Below are positions 35,641 to 46,613 of a stretch of 64,000 nt of DNA, piece by piece. This DNA comes from Petrolisthes cinctipes (Eukaryota > Arthropoda > Malacostraca > Decapoda > Porcellanidae). The notes beneath the pieces are model-generated. The model ran no database searches and was not told where the DNA came from. It saw only the letters and a program-made list of their open reading frames with translations. The stretch spans positions 310,001 to 374,000 of the forward strand of contig JAWQEG010001313.1 in assembly GCA_033782935.1 (NCBI GenBank), in the 5' to 3' direction. The position numbers and the translations under genes were made by a program. How positions within the stretch are numbered: the first letter of the stretch is position 1; each line of letters starts with the position of its first letter.

Positions 35641-37279
35641 TGATAATCAGGGATACTAGGGAGGTATTCGTAGCTCACAAATTAATGGGAAACATTATTA
35701 GTACCGTATGCAATACATAATCACTTGCTACTCTCTTCCTAACTAGCATGAACCCCTAAAGACCTCATACATATCTAGATATTTTACCCCCAGCCGCAAT
35801 AGATGGCCGATTTTTGAAGTATCATTTACATAAATTTGCAATTACAGATTTATAGAGCTTGAATTTACGCACCAGAATCTAAAACCCACACCATTTTAAG
35901 TCCACTGGGTTGCACATGGCAGTGCATCAAAGTAAAAAAAAAAAAAAAAAAAAAAATGGTTACCCACAAACACGTCACTAAAACTGAGTGTGTACGCAAT
36001 TTAGTGGTTTGTAAGGCATAATATACATATTTCAGTGTAATTGTATGTGTGAACTCACCTGGAGTGAACGAAACAAAAAATATATATAAAAAAATCAGGC
36101 TTATATCACAAAACACATTGGGTACATTTGCATAATACGAGCGTTCAGCCGCATACATGGTTCATCGTAAATACTCATGTATTCCAAATACACTCCTCTT
36201 TGACTGGACAAATGGAAAGGGAGGGAAGGGGATAGCATGAGAGGAGGAGTCACACAAGGCCTCGAAAGAGGGGCCAGTTGGGGACGGTTGGTGTGGCCCG
36301 AGTATTTGAATATGGTGTAAGATCTGCCCACCAGCCCACGCAGGCTAGAGTTACTACACTCAATCCCCTAGTTCTAGCCCAAGTCCTTTCTAGGGGTACC
36401 ATCGCTATTGCTGTATATCGCCCGTGTAGTTTTTTGTAGCCCATGCACGATCGAGCCCCATCGGCTGCTATGCACAGGATATCTTGTGTAAAGAGAGATG
36501 AAGTAAATTATGTTTGGTGTCAAAGTGTGTAGTCAGGTATCTACAACAGAAATTAATAAAGGTAAATATATTGTGTATTACAGTACTTGGGAGATAACAC
36601 ATTACTGATATGTTAATAAATATATTAAAATGGTTATAATGTTGCATTAGCACATGTGATTCTCCTTCTCTACACCACCACTCGTCCTTCCACCCACCAA
36701 GCCGCCTGTCCCTTCTCCCCCACTACCCCTTCCTCCGACCCGAATACGGCAGATGAAGCTTTGTCAATTCAAAATATTGTCTTGAGCACAGCTCACACAA
36801 GCGAATCACTGTTGCCACATACGGCACGCCAAGTGAGGGGGTGGTCCAGGTGGAACTCTTGTAGAGTGTACGTAAACACTACAGTACATTAAATTTAATA
36901 TTGTTGTGTTGAATAATGTGATTCTGATATGTTTTATAATGAAATAAAAATGAACCCTTACAAAGTGTGAACATTACTTTTCCTCGCTGAGGCTAGGTAA
37001 GCAAGATAAAAGGTCCAAAAGGAAGCTGAGAATATCTGAATCAGACTTGAGAGTGATGAGAACCTGTCGGAGATTCCTCTATAATAGGGTATTGTATGAT
37101 GAGATGGAAGGTTCAGGGAGGAAATCAGAAGAGGAGGAAAGAAGAGAAGAAGAGAAAAAAAAAAAAAAAAAATCTAATTCAGACTATCACTTTGTTGGAA
37201 AAGTAACCTACAAGAGAAGGAAGACTCCTCCTCACTCATACTTACTTTGGGAGACAAAGACAAGGACGTGTGCAGGAGG
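35641..37279. other. Spacer, no gene seen
   Basis: Contains poly-A runs and purine-rich tracts (37120-37175). No recognised gene or element. Confidence 0.5.
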
Positions 37280-37444
37280 TTTTTTTTTCCGTCTTTTTTA
37301 ATTAATTGCACCGTAGCATCAATCAACAGACAGGCAACAATACATACGGGTAGGCGGGACCCATGAGAATCCAATGACTACAACCGCACACACACACACA
37401 CACACATCACGAAAACATAACAGAATGGAGCACAAGATACAGAC

Positions 37445-38443
37445 AAATATTTACATTATGACCTATTTAAATCCACCAAAAGGAGGGTGGTGTACCAGAA
37501 GTTCCTCCAGAACCTGATGGTTCAGCAGGTGTCGACAAACCACATCAAGTGGCAGGCCCCAGGGCAGCAAGTGTCGGACAGTGGGAAAGACCAGGCAATA
37601 GTGCTCTATAGTGTTAGCATGAGGCGCTCGACACAAGCGACACTCAGTGAAGGAAGGCTCACCCTGTATCCCAGCAAACTGCCAGAGACTACAATGTGCC
37701 TTCGAACCATGAGGCCCCGACGACGGTAGGAATATTTGTGACGGCAGACAAACTCGAAATGGGTGATGGAGATGCTGAAGTGCCTCTCTGCATCCCTGCG
37801 TCGCCGTACAGGGAGGAGAGCGGAGGAGCGGACTTTAGAGAGGTAACATGTCAGGGAGAGAGAACGTCCAACACCACAAGGAGGCAGATGGCAGGCTTCC
37901 TTTGCGAGTCTGTCAACTGTACCATTGTGACATAAACCTACATGGGATGGCACCCATAAAAATTTGACAGTCAAGTTACGATGACGCAATAAGGACAAAA
38001 ACGATAAAATCTGCTGAATAACAGTAGAGTGTTTGGGCTGAACACTGGAGAGGTAATGTAGGGCAGGTTTGGAGTCACAAAAAATGGCAGCATTCACTCC
38101 ACGTTGACAAACAACACTAACAGCATCCAGAATTGCATACAGTTCACACAATGTTGAGCTAGAGTGGTTACAGAGACGACGGCCAACCCAGCCCCCTGGA
38201 GGTGACTCCATGTCAGGTGAGAAAATGGCACAACCTGCTGTACCTTCCACTTGCAATGAGCCATCAGTGTAGAGGCAGTATGGATCTGTGATGGAGGACG
38301 TCACTGTTTCTATGTGTTCCAGAGCCAACTGTCGCTGTAGAGAAGGCAGCTCCGACTTGGAAGTAGGTGTAAAGCTCACATCAGGTGTTGGTAGCATCCA
38401 TGGAGGGGGCCTTGGGGGGACGTCGGCCACCATTATATCTATA
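37445..38443 (-). pseudogene. LINE-1fam copy D, RNase H and C-terminal part of ORF2
   Basis: Reads TPDVSFTPTSKSELPSLQRQ, then the RNase H domain with acidic motifs YTDGS, CELYAI, FCDSKPA and VDRLAKEA. It continues to RRRDAERHFSISITH before a frame change near 37690. The terminal zinc-finger region is still recognisable. Upstream, the frame runs into Helitron sequence, so the long open frame there (to 38523) is a chance fusion. Confidence 0.85.
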
Positions 38444-38805
38444 CTAGCTGCTCCGCCGCCCTTCGGGCGGCTAGGAGCCGCTAGCTCCTGCGGAGGGCTG
38501 GCGGCCTGCGGCCGCCCTTCCACCGCCCTTCGGGCAGTTTGGAGCAGATCGGGCGGTGGGTGGATAGAAGGAAGGGAAGGAGGGAAGGAAGGGGGAGAGG
38601 GAGGGATGGTTTAGTGGTTAGATAAAATAAATGGATGGATGGATGAATAGTAATAGAGGTGGGTGGGTGAATAATTGGAGGTATTAGTCGTTTTTAAATG
38701 TTTATTATATCAATCTTTCTCCCTCATTCAATAACTCCATCATTCTAATATTAGCATAATTAATAATATTTCCTTCTTTTTCTATTAATAGCGTCACTAA
38801 GCATT

Positions 38806-39408
38806 TTACTGAAGTGCCTCCTGGTAAACGACATTTTTCACGACTCCGGTTGACGACATCACGTAGAGATTCTTCTCATCGGCGACTCGACTGCAGCCCA
38901 CATAGAGTTGACCTTGGGAGAAGACCTGGTCCTTAAGGTTGAGGCCAACTACTTTCAGGGACTGTCCTTGGCTTTTGTTGATTGTCATGGCATAGCTTAG
39001 ACGAATAGGGAATTGGAGACGTTGGAACTGAATTGGACAATCTGAGGGCCTCAGAGGGATTTTTGGAATGAAGACATCTTCGCCTTTACCTTTGCCAGTC
39101 AGGATTGTGGCCTCCACCAGACGTGGCATCATTGTTTTAACTCTTAATCTTGTGCCACTGCAAAGTTTTGGTGGGTTCAGGTTTCTAAGAAGCATTATCG
39201 GACATCCCAACTTCAGTTCCAAATTGTGAGGTGGCATCCCTGGTGGATCTAGACTGTTCAGGAATTCTGCTGGGTAGTTGACCACTTGATCATCGTCGGG
39301 CACTGTATCAACTGATTTGTACTTCATTGACCTGCCAGGCTGAGCATCCAGAAGTTTTTGGTTGATGTTGTTGACAGCTTCATTCTTTGGAGCTAGGATA
39401 GCTTCCAC
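38806..39408 (-). pseudogene. Helitron Rep/helicase, C-terminal Pif1-like segment (about 200 aa)
   Basis: The fragment begins in EAILAPKNEAVNNINQKLL and shows NLELKLGCPIMLLRNLNPPK, LCSGTRLRVK, FPIRLSYAMTINKSQGQSL and FSQGQLYVGCSRV. These are the late motifs of the Pif1-family helicase fused to the Rep nuclease in Helitrons. In the family this enzyme unwinds DNA during rolling-circle-like transposition. The Walker A motif, the rest of the helicase and the Rep HUH nuclease are absent, so the fragment cannot act alone. The frame is open to its stop, which suggests recent descent from an active source. The visible start is not a real one. Confidence 0.92.
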
Positions 39409-40243
39409 GTTTCGTTATTTGTGGTTTCGTTGTATGTGAAAATAAATATGGCAATAATGAAAATAAATGTGACAAAAGTAAAATAAATCGTGAAAATAAA
39501 TATGGCAATAATGAAAATCAATTTGACCAAAGTGAAATTCTATATGACAATACTGAGAATCGATATGACAATGGAATCAATCATAAAAATGCATAAAATA
39601 TAATAATAGGTTTAATAATAGGTAAAATAAATCGTGAACGACAATATACTTACTGAGATAACGCATAAACAAATCGAATAATATCCGTGCTAAAATATGT
39701 TCATGAGCTGTTGATTAAAATAAATATGGGAATAATGAAAATCAATTTGACAAAAGTAAAATAAATCGTGAACGACAGTATACTTAGTGAGAAAACGCAT
39801 AAACAAATCGAATAATATCCGTGCTGTAGCCTAAAATAGTTTGAGTGGCGTGAGAGGGGAATGGTTAACTCGTCATATTTACGCTCTCATTTTTAGGGGG
39901 GTTTAGGGGTAACAACTTTATTACTCATGGCGCTGCTGTACGCAAGCCAGTGGACCTAGGAAACTTTAGTTTACAGATTCTGGTGTGTAAAATCAAGCTC
40001 TACAAATCTGTAAGAAAAAAATTACCTAAATGAAAGTTTAAAATTGACTGTGTTTTTGCGGAAGGCTGAACTGTGGTATGGTGATTCCGTAGATTTTTTT
40101 CCCTGTATTTTATTATTATTTCGCTAGCACGTTTCGTTATATGTGGTTTCGTTGTATGACCCCCCCTAAACCTGAAGGGGATCAAGACTCACCTACATGC
40201 AAATTTTGAGGACACAAAGTTGGACGGTTTAGGCGTGCATCGC

Positions 40244-40245
<2 letters not shown>

Positions 40246-40287
<42 letters not shown>
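40246..40287. repeat. (CA)n microsatellite inside the Helitron
   Basis: About 20 CA units close to the Helitron 5' end. The second Helitron (62.5 kb) has a shorter CA tract at the same place, so the repeat was probably present in the source element. Confidence 0.9.
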
Positions 40288-40290
<3 letters not shown>

Positions 40291-40318
40291 GACAGAATCT
40301 TGGCTTTATGTATATAGA

Positions 40319-41529
40319 TTAAGACTACGGAGCATAGAGGAAACAGACCTTATAAGAATACGTCCAGCAGGCAGTATGGGAGGGACAGGAAGTTTGGTTT
40401 AAGAGAAGTGCTGACTATATGAGAGTAGTGGGTGAAAGATGTGGGAAATGGAGGCACCTTACAGTGAAGCCAGTAACATTACAATAAATTCTCTCGATTA
40501 ATGGGGGGAAGACACAACTCACGCTGCATGTTCACTATCCTGGTCGACATTGGACAGCCTAGAATTATTCTCATTACTCTATTCTGAAATTTTTCTAAAG
40601 TTTTCAGAGTAGCCCTAGGAAGTTGAATCAGAGCAGGGGAGAGGTAATCAACAACTTAACGGATAACAACAATATAGATGGTTCTGGCTACTGGGATGGA
40701 GATGCCCGAGGAGTTGTTAGTGAGCCATTGAAGTAGTGTAAGTCGGCGCTGGAGACGACCCAATAAGTCCTGGACAATGGGATGGTCTTGAGGTCTGGCA
40801 GGGACAATCGGCCAAATATTGACTGGCGCGCCCAGGTAGCGATACTGGGAACACATGGGAATGACAGTCCCTCCAATGGTGAACACTGGCCGAGCTTGAG
40901 GAAGGCAGCAGGTGAATATTCTGCTCTTATCTGGGGAGACAATAATGCCACAGTGAGAGGAGGCCACAGAGAAGGAGTCAAGAAACCGCTGGAGATCCCT
41001 TGGATAGGTAGAATGAACACAGATATCATCTGCATAGCATGTAATTGTACCTCCAGGAATATCAGGGAGAGAAGTGAACAGCCGATGCATCAGAATATTA
41101 AATAACAATGGGCTGAGAACACCCCCTTGAGGCGTACCAAGATGAAAACTGCGCAAAGGACTGAGTGCACCACTGAAAAACACACGGGAGGTCCTGTTAC
41201 TTAGGTAGCCCCGAATCCACCGTAGTAGATTACCGTTTATCCTAAAGTCAACCAGTTGATCCAAAGTGACATCTTTATTAGCAACATCGAAGGCACTTCG
41301 AAAGTCAATGAAGGCCACCACACTGTCCCTGGAAAGGCGAGAGTACAGGTCGACTAGGCAGTGGTGTGTGCTCCGCTGGAGAAGTAAACCAAACTGCCAT
41401 GGAGAAAGGCGATCCTGCAATCTGTACATGAGACGATTGAGTAAGATTCTCTCCATAACCTTACAAAAACAAAGAAGTAAGGGAAATAGGCCTGGACTTC
41501 GAAGTGCCGGGCTTAGGGATGGGTATTAT
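40319..41529 (-). pseudogene. LINE-1fam copy D, reverse transcriptase part of ORF2
   Basis: An open stretch of about 266 codons reads MERILLNRLMYRLQDRLSPW, FIDFRSAFDVANKD, LGTPQGGVLSPLLFN and CYADDICVHS, so the catalytic YADD is kept. It breaks near 40656. On its 5' side it is cut at the 8-bp duplication made by the P-like element. In the LINE this domain copies element RNA at the nicked target. Confidence 0.88.
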
Positions 41530-42506
41530 CAAGGTAAATACAGTCTACGACAAGTAGAACCGTCCCCCCAAACTTTGTCTCTATTTTTGCCGTTCTGAGT
41601 GCGGGTGTGCGTGACGTCAGATGGTGGGCAGGAGCAGAGGTTGTAGGGCACACACCTGCTCAGTTGCGAACTGGACTCCGTGATGAACAGTGGCCGCAGG
41701 GGAAACTTATCTAGTTCCCATATGGAAAAAAATGAGTATAGTGCATGGCTGCAAGTCAGTCACAGTCAGAGGAGGGGACATAAGGTTCCACACACTTCCA
41801 AAAGACAATGAACTGAAAACATAATAAACCATACTGCTCCAATAGTTGTCTTTTACTTCCATCCTGTCTACTGCTATACTGAGAAAGTGAACACTTATGA
41901 AGTTAGTTATTTACATTAATGAACTGTTATTTGTAGGCTAGATGGCAAGAGGAATGTGTGGTTTGAAGCTACCATTAACTTGAATGTTAAATATTGTATT
42001 CACCCACCATTTCCTTTGACTATATTTCTAAAACACAGTAGCACTTAACACTTGTATCTATCTATTGATAACAGCCATATCCACCAAATAAAGAGAGGTG
42101 GCCCAGTCATGGCAAATACTTTTTCACGCTTCCAAATCATTCATAATGTCCCCTCAGTTTTGAGATGTCATAGTAAAAATGATCAAAATATGCAGGCCAC
42201 ATACAGCATATGACAGGAGGAATGATATATTATAATTTTATACACCAACATGTGACGAGGCAACACAATACAATATTATATCTCTACAAATGCTGTATGA
42301 AAAAAGATACAGATAATTAATTAGGAACCTGACACAGAAATTAATTAAGATCTGGGAGCTCCGTTGAAAAAAGAAGCTCACTCAACAAAGACACAGACAG
42401 CCAGAGCTCTCCCACACTCTGACGTCAAGAATGTGGGTGGAGTTTAGTACTCCCCTGCGCGAGATTGGGGTGTTGGGACTACCTGTCGTAGACTGTATTT
42501 ACCTTG
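41530..42506. mobile_element. P-like non-autonomous transposon with THAP remnant, 977 bp
   Basis: Ends are inverted repeats of at least 28 bp with one mismatch, starting CAAGGTAAATACAGTCTACG. The 8-bp duplication GGTATTAT lies on both sides (41522-41529 and 42507-42514). Removing the element and one duplication restores the LINE sequence ACAATAATACCCATCCC seen in copy B. The 8-bp duplication and a THAP-like coding remnant inside point to the P superfamily. The CAAGG terminus is shared with the 12.7-kb P-like element, but the rest of the TIR is different, so it is another family. Confidence 0.82.
41732..41824 (+). pseudogene. THAP-domain remnant inside the P-like element
   Basis: A 30-codon frame reads HGCKSV..RGGDIRFHTLPKDNELKT. 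It matches the THAP zinc-finger pattern around its second cysteine and the phe-his-x-phe/leu-pro-lys-asp core. The first cysteine position is Ser, and a stop follows the lysines. THAP domains give P-family transposases their DNA binding. Evidence is motif wording only. Confidence 0.5.
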
Positions 42507-43208
42507 GGTATTATTGTGCTGCTGGTCCAGGCTCGTGGTACACAACCAACACGAAGACAAAGATTATACAGTCGAAGTAGAGGGTTCCCAGGAACTTGTT
42601 GAAGTAGGCACAGCACAGCATAAGTAATACCATCATCACCAGGGGAAGAAGCTCTACCCCGAGAGAGAGCATGGTGCAACTCCTCCTCAGTTATCTCCTC
42701 TGCATCATCGTCATCATCTTGCAACAGAGCAGACATTAGACGTAAACCGATGGACAGCAGCATGGGAAGCGAGTGCATCTTGTATGTGGGTGGGTAGACT
42801 GGCTGGGTTAGATTGTTCTGACCAAGCATCGACAAGTTGTTGAGCATAGTCGGCGGGAGTGTGATGACGAGCAGTGGCCAGCGTCTTTTAAACAACCCGA
42901 CGGATGAAGTGCCACATAGAAGCCACACTTGTTTGCTGGTTGATGCTGTCCGTGAACCGCTGCCAAGACTCAGTGTGAGCACACTCCTACAAGGCGACTA
43001 AAGCGTCTCTAGACATCTGGTAACGATGGAGCAGGTCAGGGGTTGGGTTGGCTTGAAACAATAGGCCATCACGTTCAGCCTCCTCCTTTGCCTCCTGTAT
43101 ACATGCATCCAGCGTCCACGAGTGGGCAGTATGGCGATGCTGGAGGTGTGGCCGGGAATATAGAGCCTATAAAAGTCATGAGTAGCAGATACAAGATCAG
43201 AGTACAAC
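42507..43208 (-). pseudogene. LINE-1fam copy D, endonuclease-RT linker of ORF2
   Basis: Reads LYSDLVSATHDFYRLY at the truncated end and LMSALLQDDDDDAEEITEEE, GRASSPGDDGITYAVL and LYNLCLR toward the RT. Frame changes near 42740 and 42985 break it. It joins the RT part across the P-like insertion. Confidence 0.85.
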
Positions 43209-44098
43209 ATTCCCTTGAGCAACTTGACACACATGTGCTGAATAATACTAGTAATAATAGCTGGCAATTCACAATTCGAATAATATTATTAGGATATTGA
43301 TGTTAGGATGTATTACGATATTGTTGTTAGGATGTATTAGGATATTGATGCTAGGATGTATTAGGATATTGATGTTAGGATGTATAAGGATAATGATGTT
43401 AGGATGTATTAAGATATTGATGTTTAGGATGTGATTATAAAAAAAATATTGTTGTTATTGTTTTTGGTATGTGGATTTAAGAGTGTTTAGATCTCTGTCA
43501 ACTAGTGAGACACGGAATTCTTCCTGTCATAGTTGACAGAACGAAAAGTAGGAAATATTGACAAGGGAGGGGGTAAATATTACTGTATTCTTATTATATA
43601 AGTAATGTACTCGTGTGAACATATAAATAAACAGGATTATAATTAGTTGAGTATTTCCGTCACCGATATAACAAATAGAGTGTGTTCCTATATAGATATT
43701 GGTTCTCAATTCACAACACTGATCATACCCCCGTTAAAATCTTAGTCTGGGTTGCTTACTCATGCGCCTAAATAAGCTAACGCTACGCTACCCTGCCAGT
43801 GTGTGTTCACTTGGTTCCTCTGATCGACTTTGGTCTGGTGGTGGCAGCGTATACCCAGTACTGGAGAGGAGCTGGACTTGTCCTTTGTATAATTTTTTTT
43901 TGGTATTCGCAAGGCAAGTCCTGTTCCTCATCGGTCTTTTGGGTTTCTTTTCCAGACCAGGTTGATCCAGCTATATGATAGAGTAGTAGCATACATTGGT
44001 GGCTTTTTGTTTTGTTAAAGGCAGTGGGTTTTTGTTTTCCTCCCAGAATAAAGTAAAATAGTAATATTAAATTAAGGGGACAAAAATCTCGCTTTTAC
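43209..44098. other. Spacer between divergent LINE copies D and C
   Basis: Holds the 24-bp minisatellite. The remainder shows no coding signal. Confidence 0.5.
43291..43436. repeat. 24-bp minisatellite, about 6 units
   Basis: The unit is GGATATTGATGTTAGGATGT plus ATTA, repeated about six times with one or two changes each. Confidence 0.88.
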
Positions 44099-45529
44099 AT
44101 TGGCAATGTCGGAGGAAGACGAGTCTCCAATTGAGGGTCACTGGCCTGAGCTGCCTTCTCGCAACCGTCCCTCCCTCTCCTCGGTCACTCTGCAGCTCAG
44201 GTTCCAGCCTTCCACCTCCTCAACCTCTACCAAGCAACCCGTTGCTGCCTCGTCCGACTCCTCGCAGGATTCCAATGGTGTGGACTGTTTGCCTCCAGCT
44301 ACCATGACGGCGAAGGGTGCTTCAGCTGTGCATGACGTACCTTCTCTGCCTCACCCTGGTGTTTCTTCCTTGTATACCAACTCCTTGCCCTCGTCCAACC
44401 TTCCTGCTTTTGCCCCAAGAAATGCCTATGTTAAGCTCTCCTTCTCTGGAAACCCATCTACGAAACAAAGCTGCGTTGGTTGTCTGATGTCAACAGGGCC
44501 TTCCAGCTGCAGCGTGAACTGGCTGAAGTCAAGATGGCCGCTGTCACCTCCCGGTTTGTCTACATCTCTAGGAAACGTCAGGACATCATTGATAGAGTGA
44601 AGGCTGGTGAATTTTTGTCTCTGCCTCTCATTCTTGAAGACTCACCCGACAGGCCTCGTAAGTTCCCCAGCTACATCCTCACCCGTTTTCCTATTGATGT
44701 TGACCCGAAACTTGCCAAGGAATACCCTGGTGTGTACTTTGCCCGTCGTTTTTTCTAAGATGGTTCCCTTATTAGTCGTATTGTTGTTGTCTGGAGTTAA
44801 CCCGATCCACCTCCAAATAAGATTCTCTTTGATTTCCTCCCCTGTCTTCCACCGTGTGAGTTGAGGATACTTCATAATGACCAGCCTTGGTGCTACAGGT
44901 GCTGGGGAGTTGGGCATATCTCCCGGTACTGTTCTGCCAGGCCGAAGTGTGCATGGTATGCCACCGACCATGATTCCAAGACGTGTCCTGTCAGGGGCGA
45001 ACCATCTCGTCCAGCTGCCTCCACCTCTGAGCCTTCACCTCCAGAGGATACGTCTCGATGGAAGTGTCCACGATGCCTTCAGTCAGGGGTTAACGTGTGG
45101 AATGGATGTACTCGACATCAGGTCTAGGCTCGTGTCACTACTATTGCTCCGCTTCCACCACCACCACCACCTCCCCAGTCTGCTCCTCCTACCAGCCCTG
45201 CCTCGCCTCCAGACCTGGCCCTCCGCAAGTCTGTTGCTACCCTCATGGCACGATGTACGGCTCTCGAGAACCGCTTTTCTGCCCTTGAAGCCAGGATTGA
45301 TGGGCTGGTTGCCGCTCAGGCTGCTAATGACTCTAAGCTCTCCACCTCGGTCGAGGCTCAACAGGCCATCATCTCAACTGTCACTACCCTTACCGAAAAG
45401 ATGGATACTGTTGCATCTCGCCTTGAAAAGCTTTTTGAGTCAGTCCCTTCTCCTGGTCCATCTTCTTCTCCAGGTCACTCATCTGCCCCCACTCACCGGA
45501 CTTCTACCTCCATATACAGAGTTCGCTAG
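44099..45529 (+). pseudogene. LINE-1fam copy C ORF1, frameshifted
   Basis: The acidic N-terminus (MSEEDESPIEGHWPELPSR) is open until a one-base loss near 44462. The reading then continues in another frame until stops near 44757 and 44799. The CCHC region (CYRCWGVGHISRYC) and C-terminal coiled coil (TALENRFSALEARIDGL) are recognisable in successive frames. It encoded the gag-like RNA-binding protein and is now dead. Confidence 0.85.
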
Positions 45530-46613
45530 TGATTGCCAGTTTGATGTCATCTCCTGGAATGTATGTAGTATCACCAGTTATGCTAAACTCACTCAACTCA
45601 AGGCCTATGTTTTTCGTCATCATCCCAGTGTTATTTTTCTCCAGGAAGCATTTCCAGGATGGCCGCTTGCTGCTGAGCAAGCTCCTCCTCTCTCTCAGGT
45701 TATGTGCCATATGTTCATCTGGTAAGGAATGGTCTCCTGACTTACATACATAGCTCCTTGCCACATCGCCTTCTCCGTACCTCCACTGATCCTGACATGA
45801 CCTTTCAACTATTTGAGGTTCTACCTGGGAATGGAGTACTCCAATTATGCAATGTCTATTCTGCCCCAGCTAGACTAACTCTTGAGGCTCTTCCTTCTCC
45901 AACAGTGCGTGGTATGGTGTATATGGGAGATTTTAATGCTCGGCATTCTGATTTGGGTGATGGTTCTGGCTCTATTAATCGTAATGGTGTTCGTCTCCTT
46001 TTATACATCCGCAAGCATCATCTGACACACTGGGACACTGGTGGTGCCACTCATTGCCGGGAGGTACTCTGGATTACATCCTCTCATCTGGCCTGATGGC
46101 GTCTTAGGTCCAGTGCTCCTTCATGCCAGACTTATTCTCTGATCACATCTCTCTTCAGTTTCATTATTCTCTATCTGCTGGGTCAAGTGCTTCAGCCACT
46201 CGTTTGCGTATTGCTGTGCCCCCTAAATATTGCCCGACTTACATCTTATTTATGGCCCATGTTTTCCCTACATTTGATGTATCATCAGCTGAACAGTTGT
46301 ACTCTGATGTTGTATCTGCTACTCATGACTTTAATAATCTATACATCTCCCGGCCACATCTCCAGCATTGCCATACTGCCCACTCCTGGACACAGGATCC
46401 ACGTATACAGGAGGCAAAGGAGGAGGCTGAACGTGATGGCCTATTGTTTCAAGCCAACCCAACTCCTGACCCACTCCATCATTACCAGATGTCTAGGGAC
46501 GCTTTAGTTAACCTGCAGGAGCGTGCTCACACTGAGTCTTGGCAGCGGTTCATGGACAGCATCAACCAGCAAACAAGTGTGGCTTCTATGTGGCACTTCA
46601 TCTGTCGGGTTGT
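45528..46613 (+). pseudogene. LINE-1fam copy C ORF2, endonuclease part
   Basis: Starts FDVISWNVCSI in the +1 frame relative to ORF1. At the CTCCTCCTCTCTCTC tract near 45685 it has one TC more than copy A and so shifts frame. It continues with GDFNARHSDLGDGSGSINRN and a one-base loss near 46061, then PDLFSDHISLQF. It is cut at residue about 360, before the RT. Confidence 0.85.

Larger units (their letters stand above)
38444..40318 (-). mobile_element. Helitron, 1,875 bp, inserted in LINE copy D
   Basis: On the minus strand the element begins TCTATATACATAAAGCCAAG at 40318 and ends CTAG at 38444. A GC-rich hairpin (GCCGCCC GAA GGGCGGC) sits 7 bases before the end. It lies between the A and T of the LINE sequence CTTAA|TATAG. 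Copies A and B show the uninterrupted CTTAATATAG site. Helitrons insert at AT without duplication, have TC/CTRR ends and a 3' hairpin; all are met. The interior keeps only the last helicase segment, so it is non-autonomous. Direct repeats of about 75 bp occur at 39610-39690 and 39758-39835. Confidence 0.95.
37280..43208 (-). mobile_element. LINE-1fam copy D, 5'-truncated, split by two younger insertions
   Basis: In sense order the copy consists of 43208-42507 (endonuclease-RT linker to RT start), 41529-40319 (RT) and 38443-37300 (RNase H, ORF2 end and 3' UTR). An interrupted A tail follows at 37299-37280. The gaps are a P-like element (41530-42506) and a Helitron (38444-40318). Truncation at 43208 corresponds to position about 22170 of copy B. 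This is the ordinary 5' truncation of a LINE. No target duplication is evident. Confidence 0.9.
44099..46613 (+). mobile_element. LINE-1fam copy C, truncated at both ends
   Basis: Homology to copy A begins inside ORF1 at TTGGCAATGTCGGAGG, about codon 16. It ends inside ORF2 at GTCGGGTTGT, where LINE-2fam sequence begins. The matching remainder is not found after LINE-2fam, so the 3' part was lost, not merely displaced. Confidence 0.88.

Noticed and set aside
36656..36892. 78-codon open frame
   Set aside because: No recognisable motif, no splice context and no homologous copy in the window.
38444..38523. RNase H protein with an extra N-terminal Arg/Pro-rich extension
   Set aside because: The extension is Helitron terminal sequence read through by chance.
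43291..43436. CRISPR-like array
   Set aside because: The units are contiguous 24-bp repeats without spacers, in a eukaryotic context, so it is a minisatellite.
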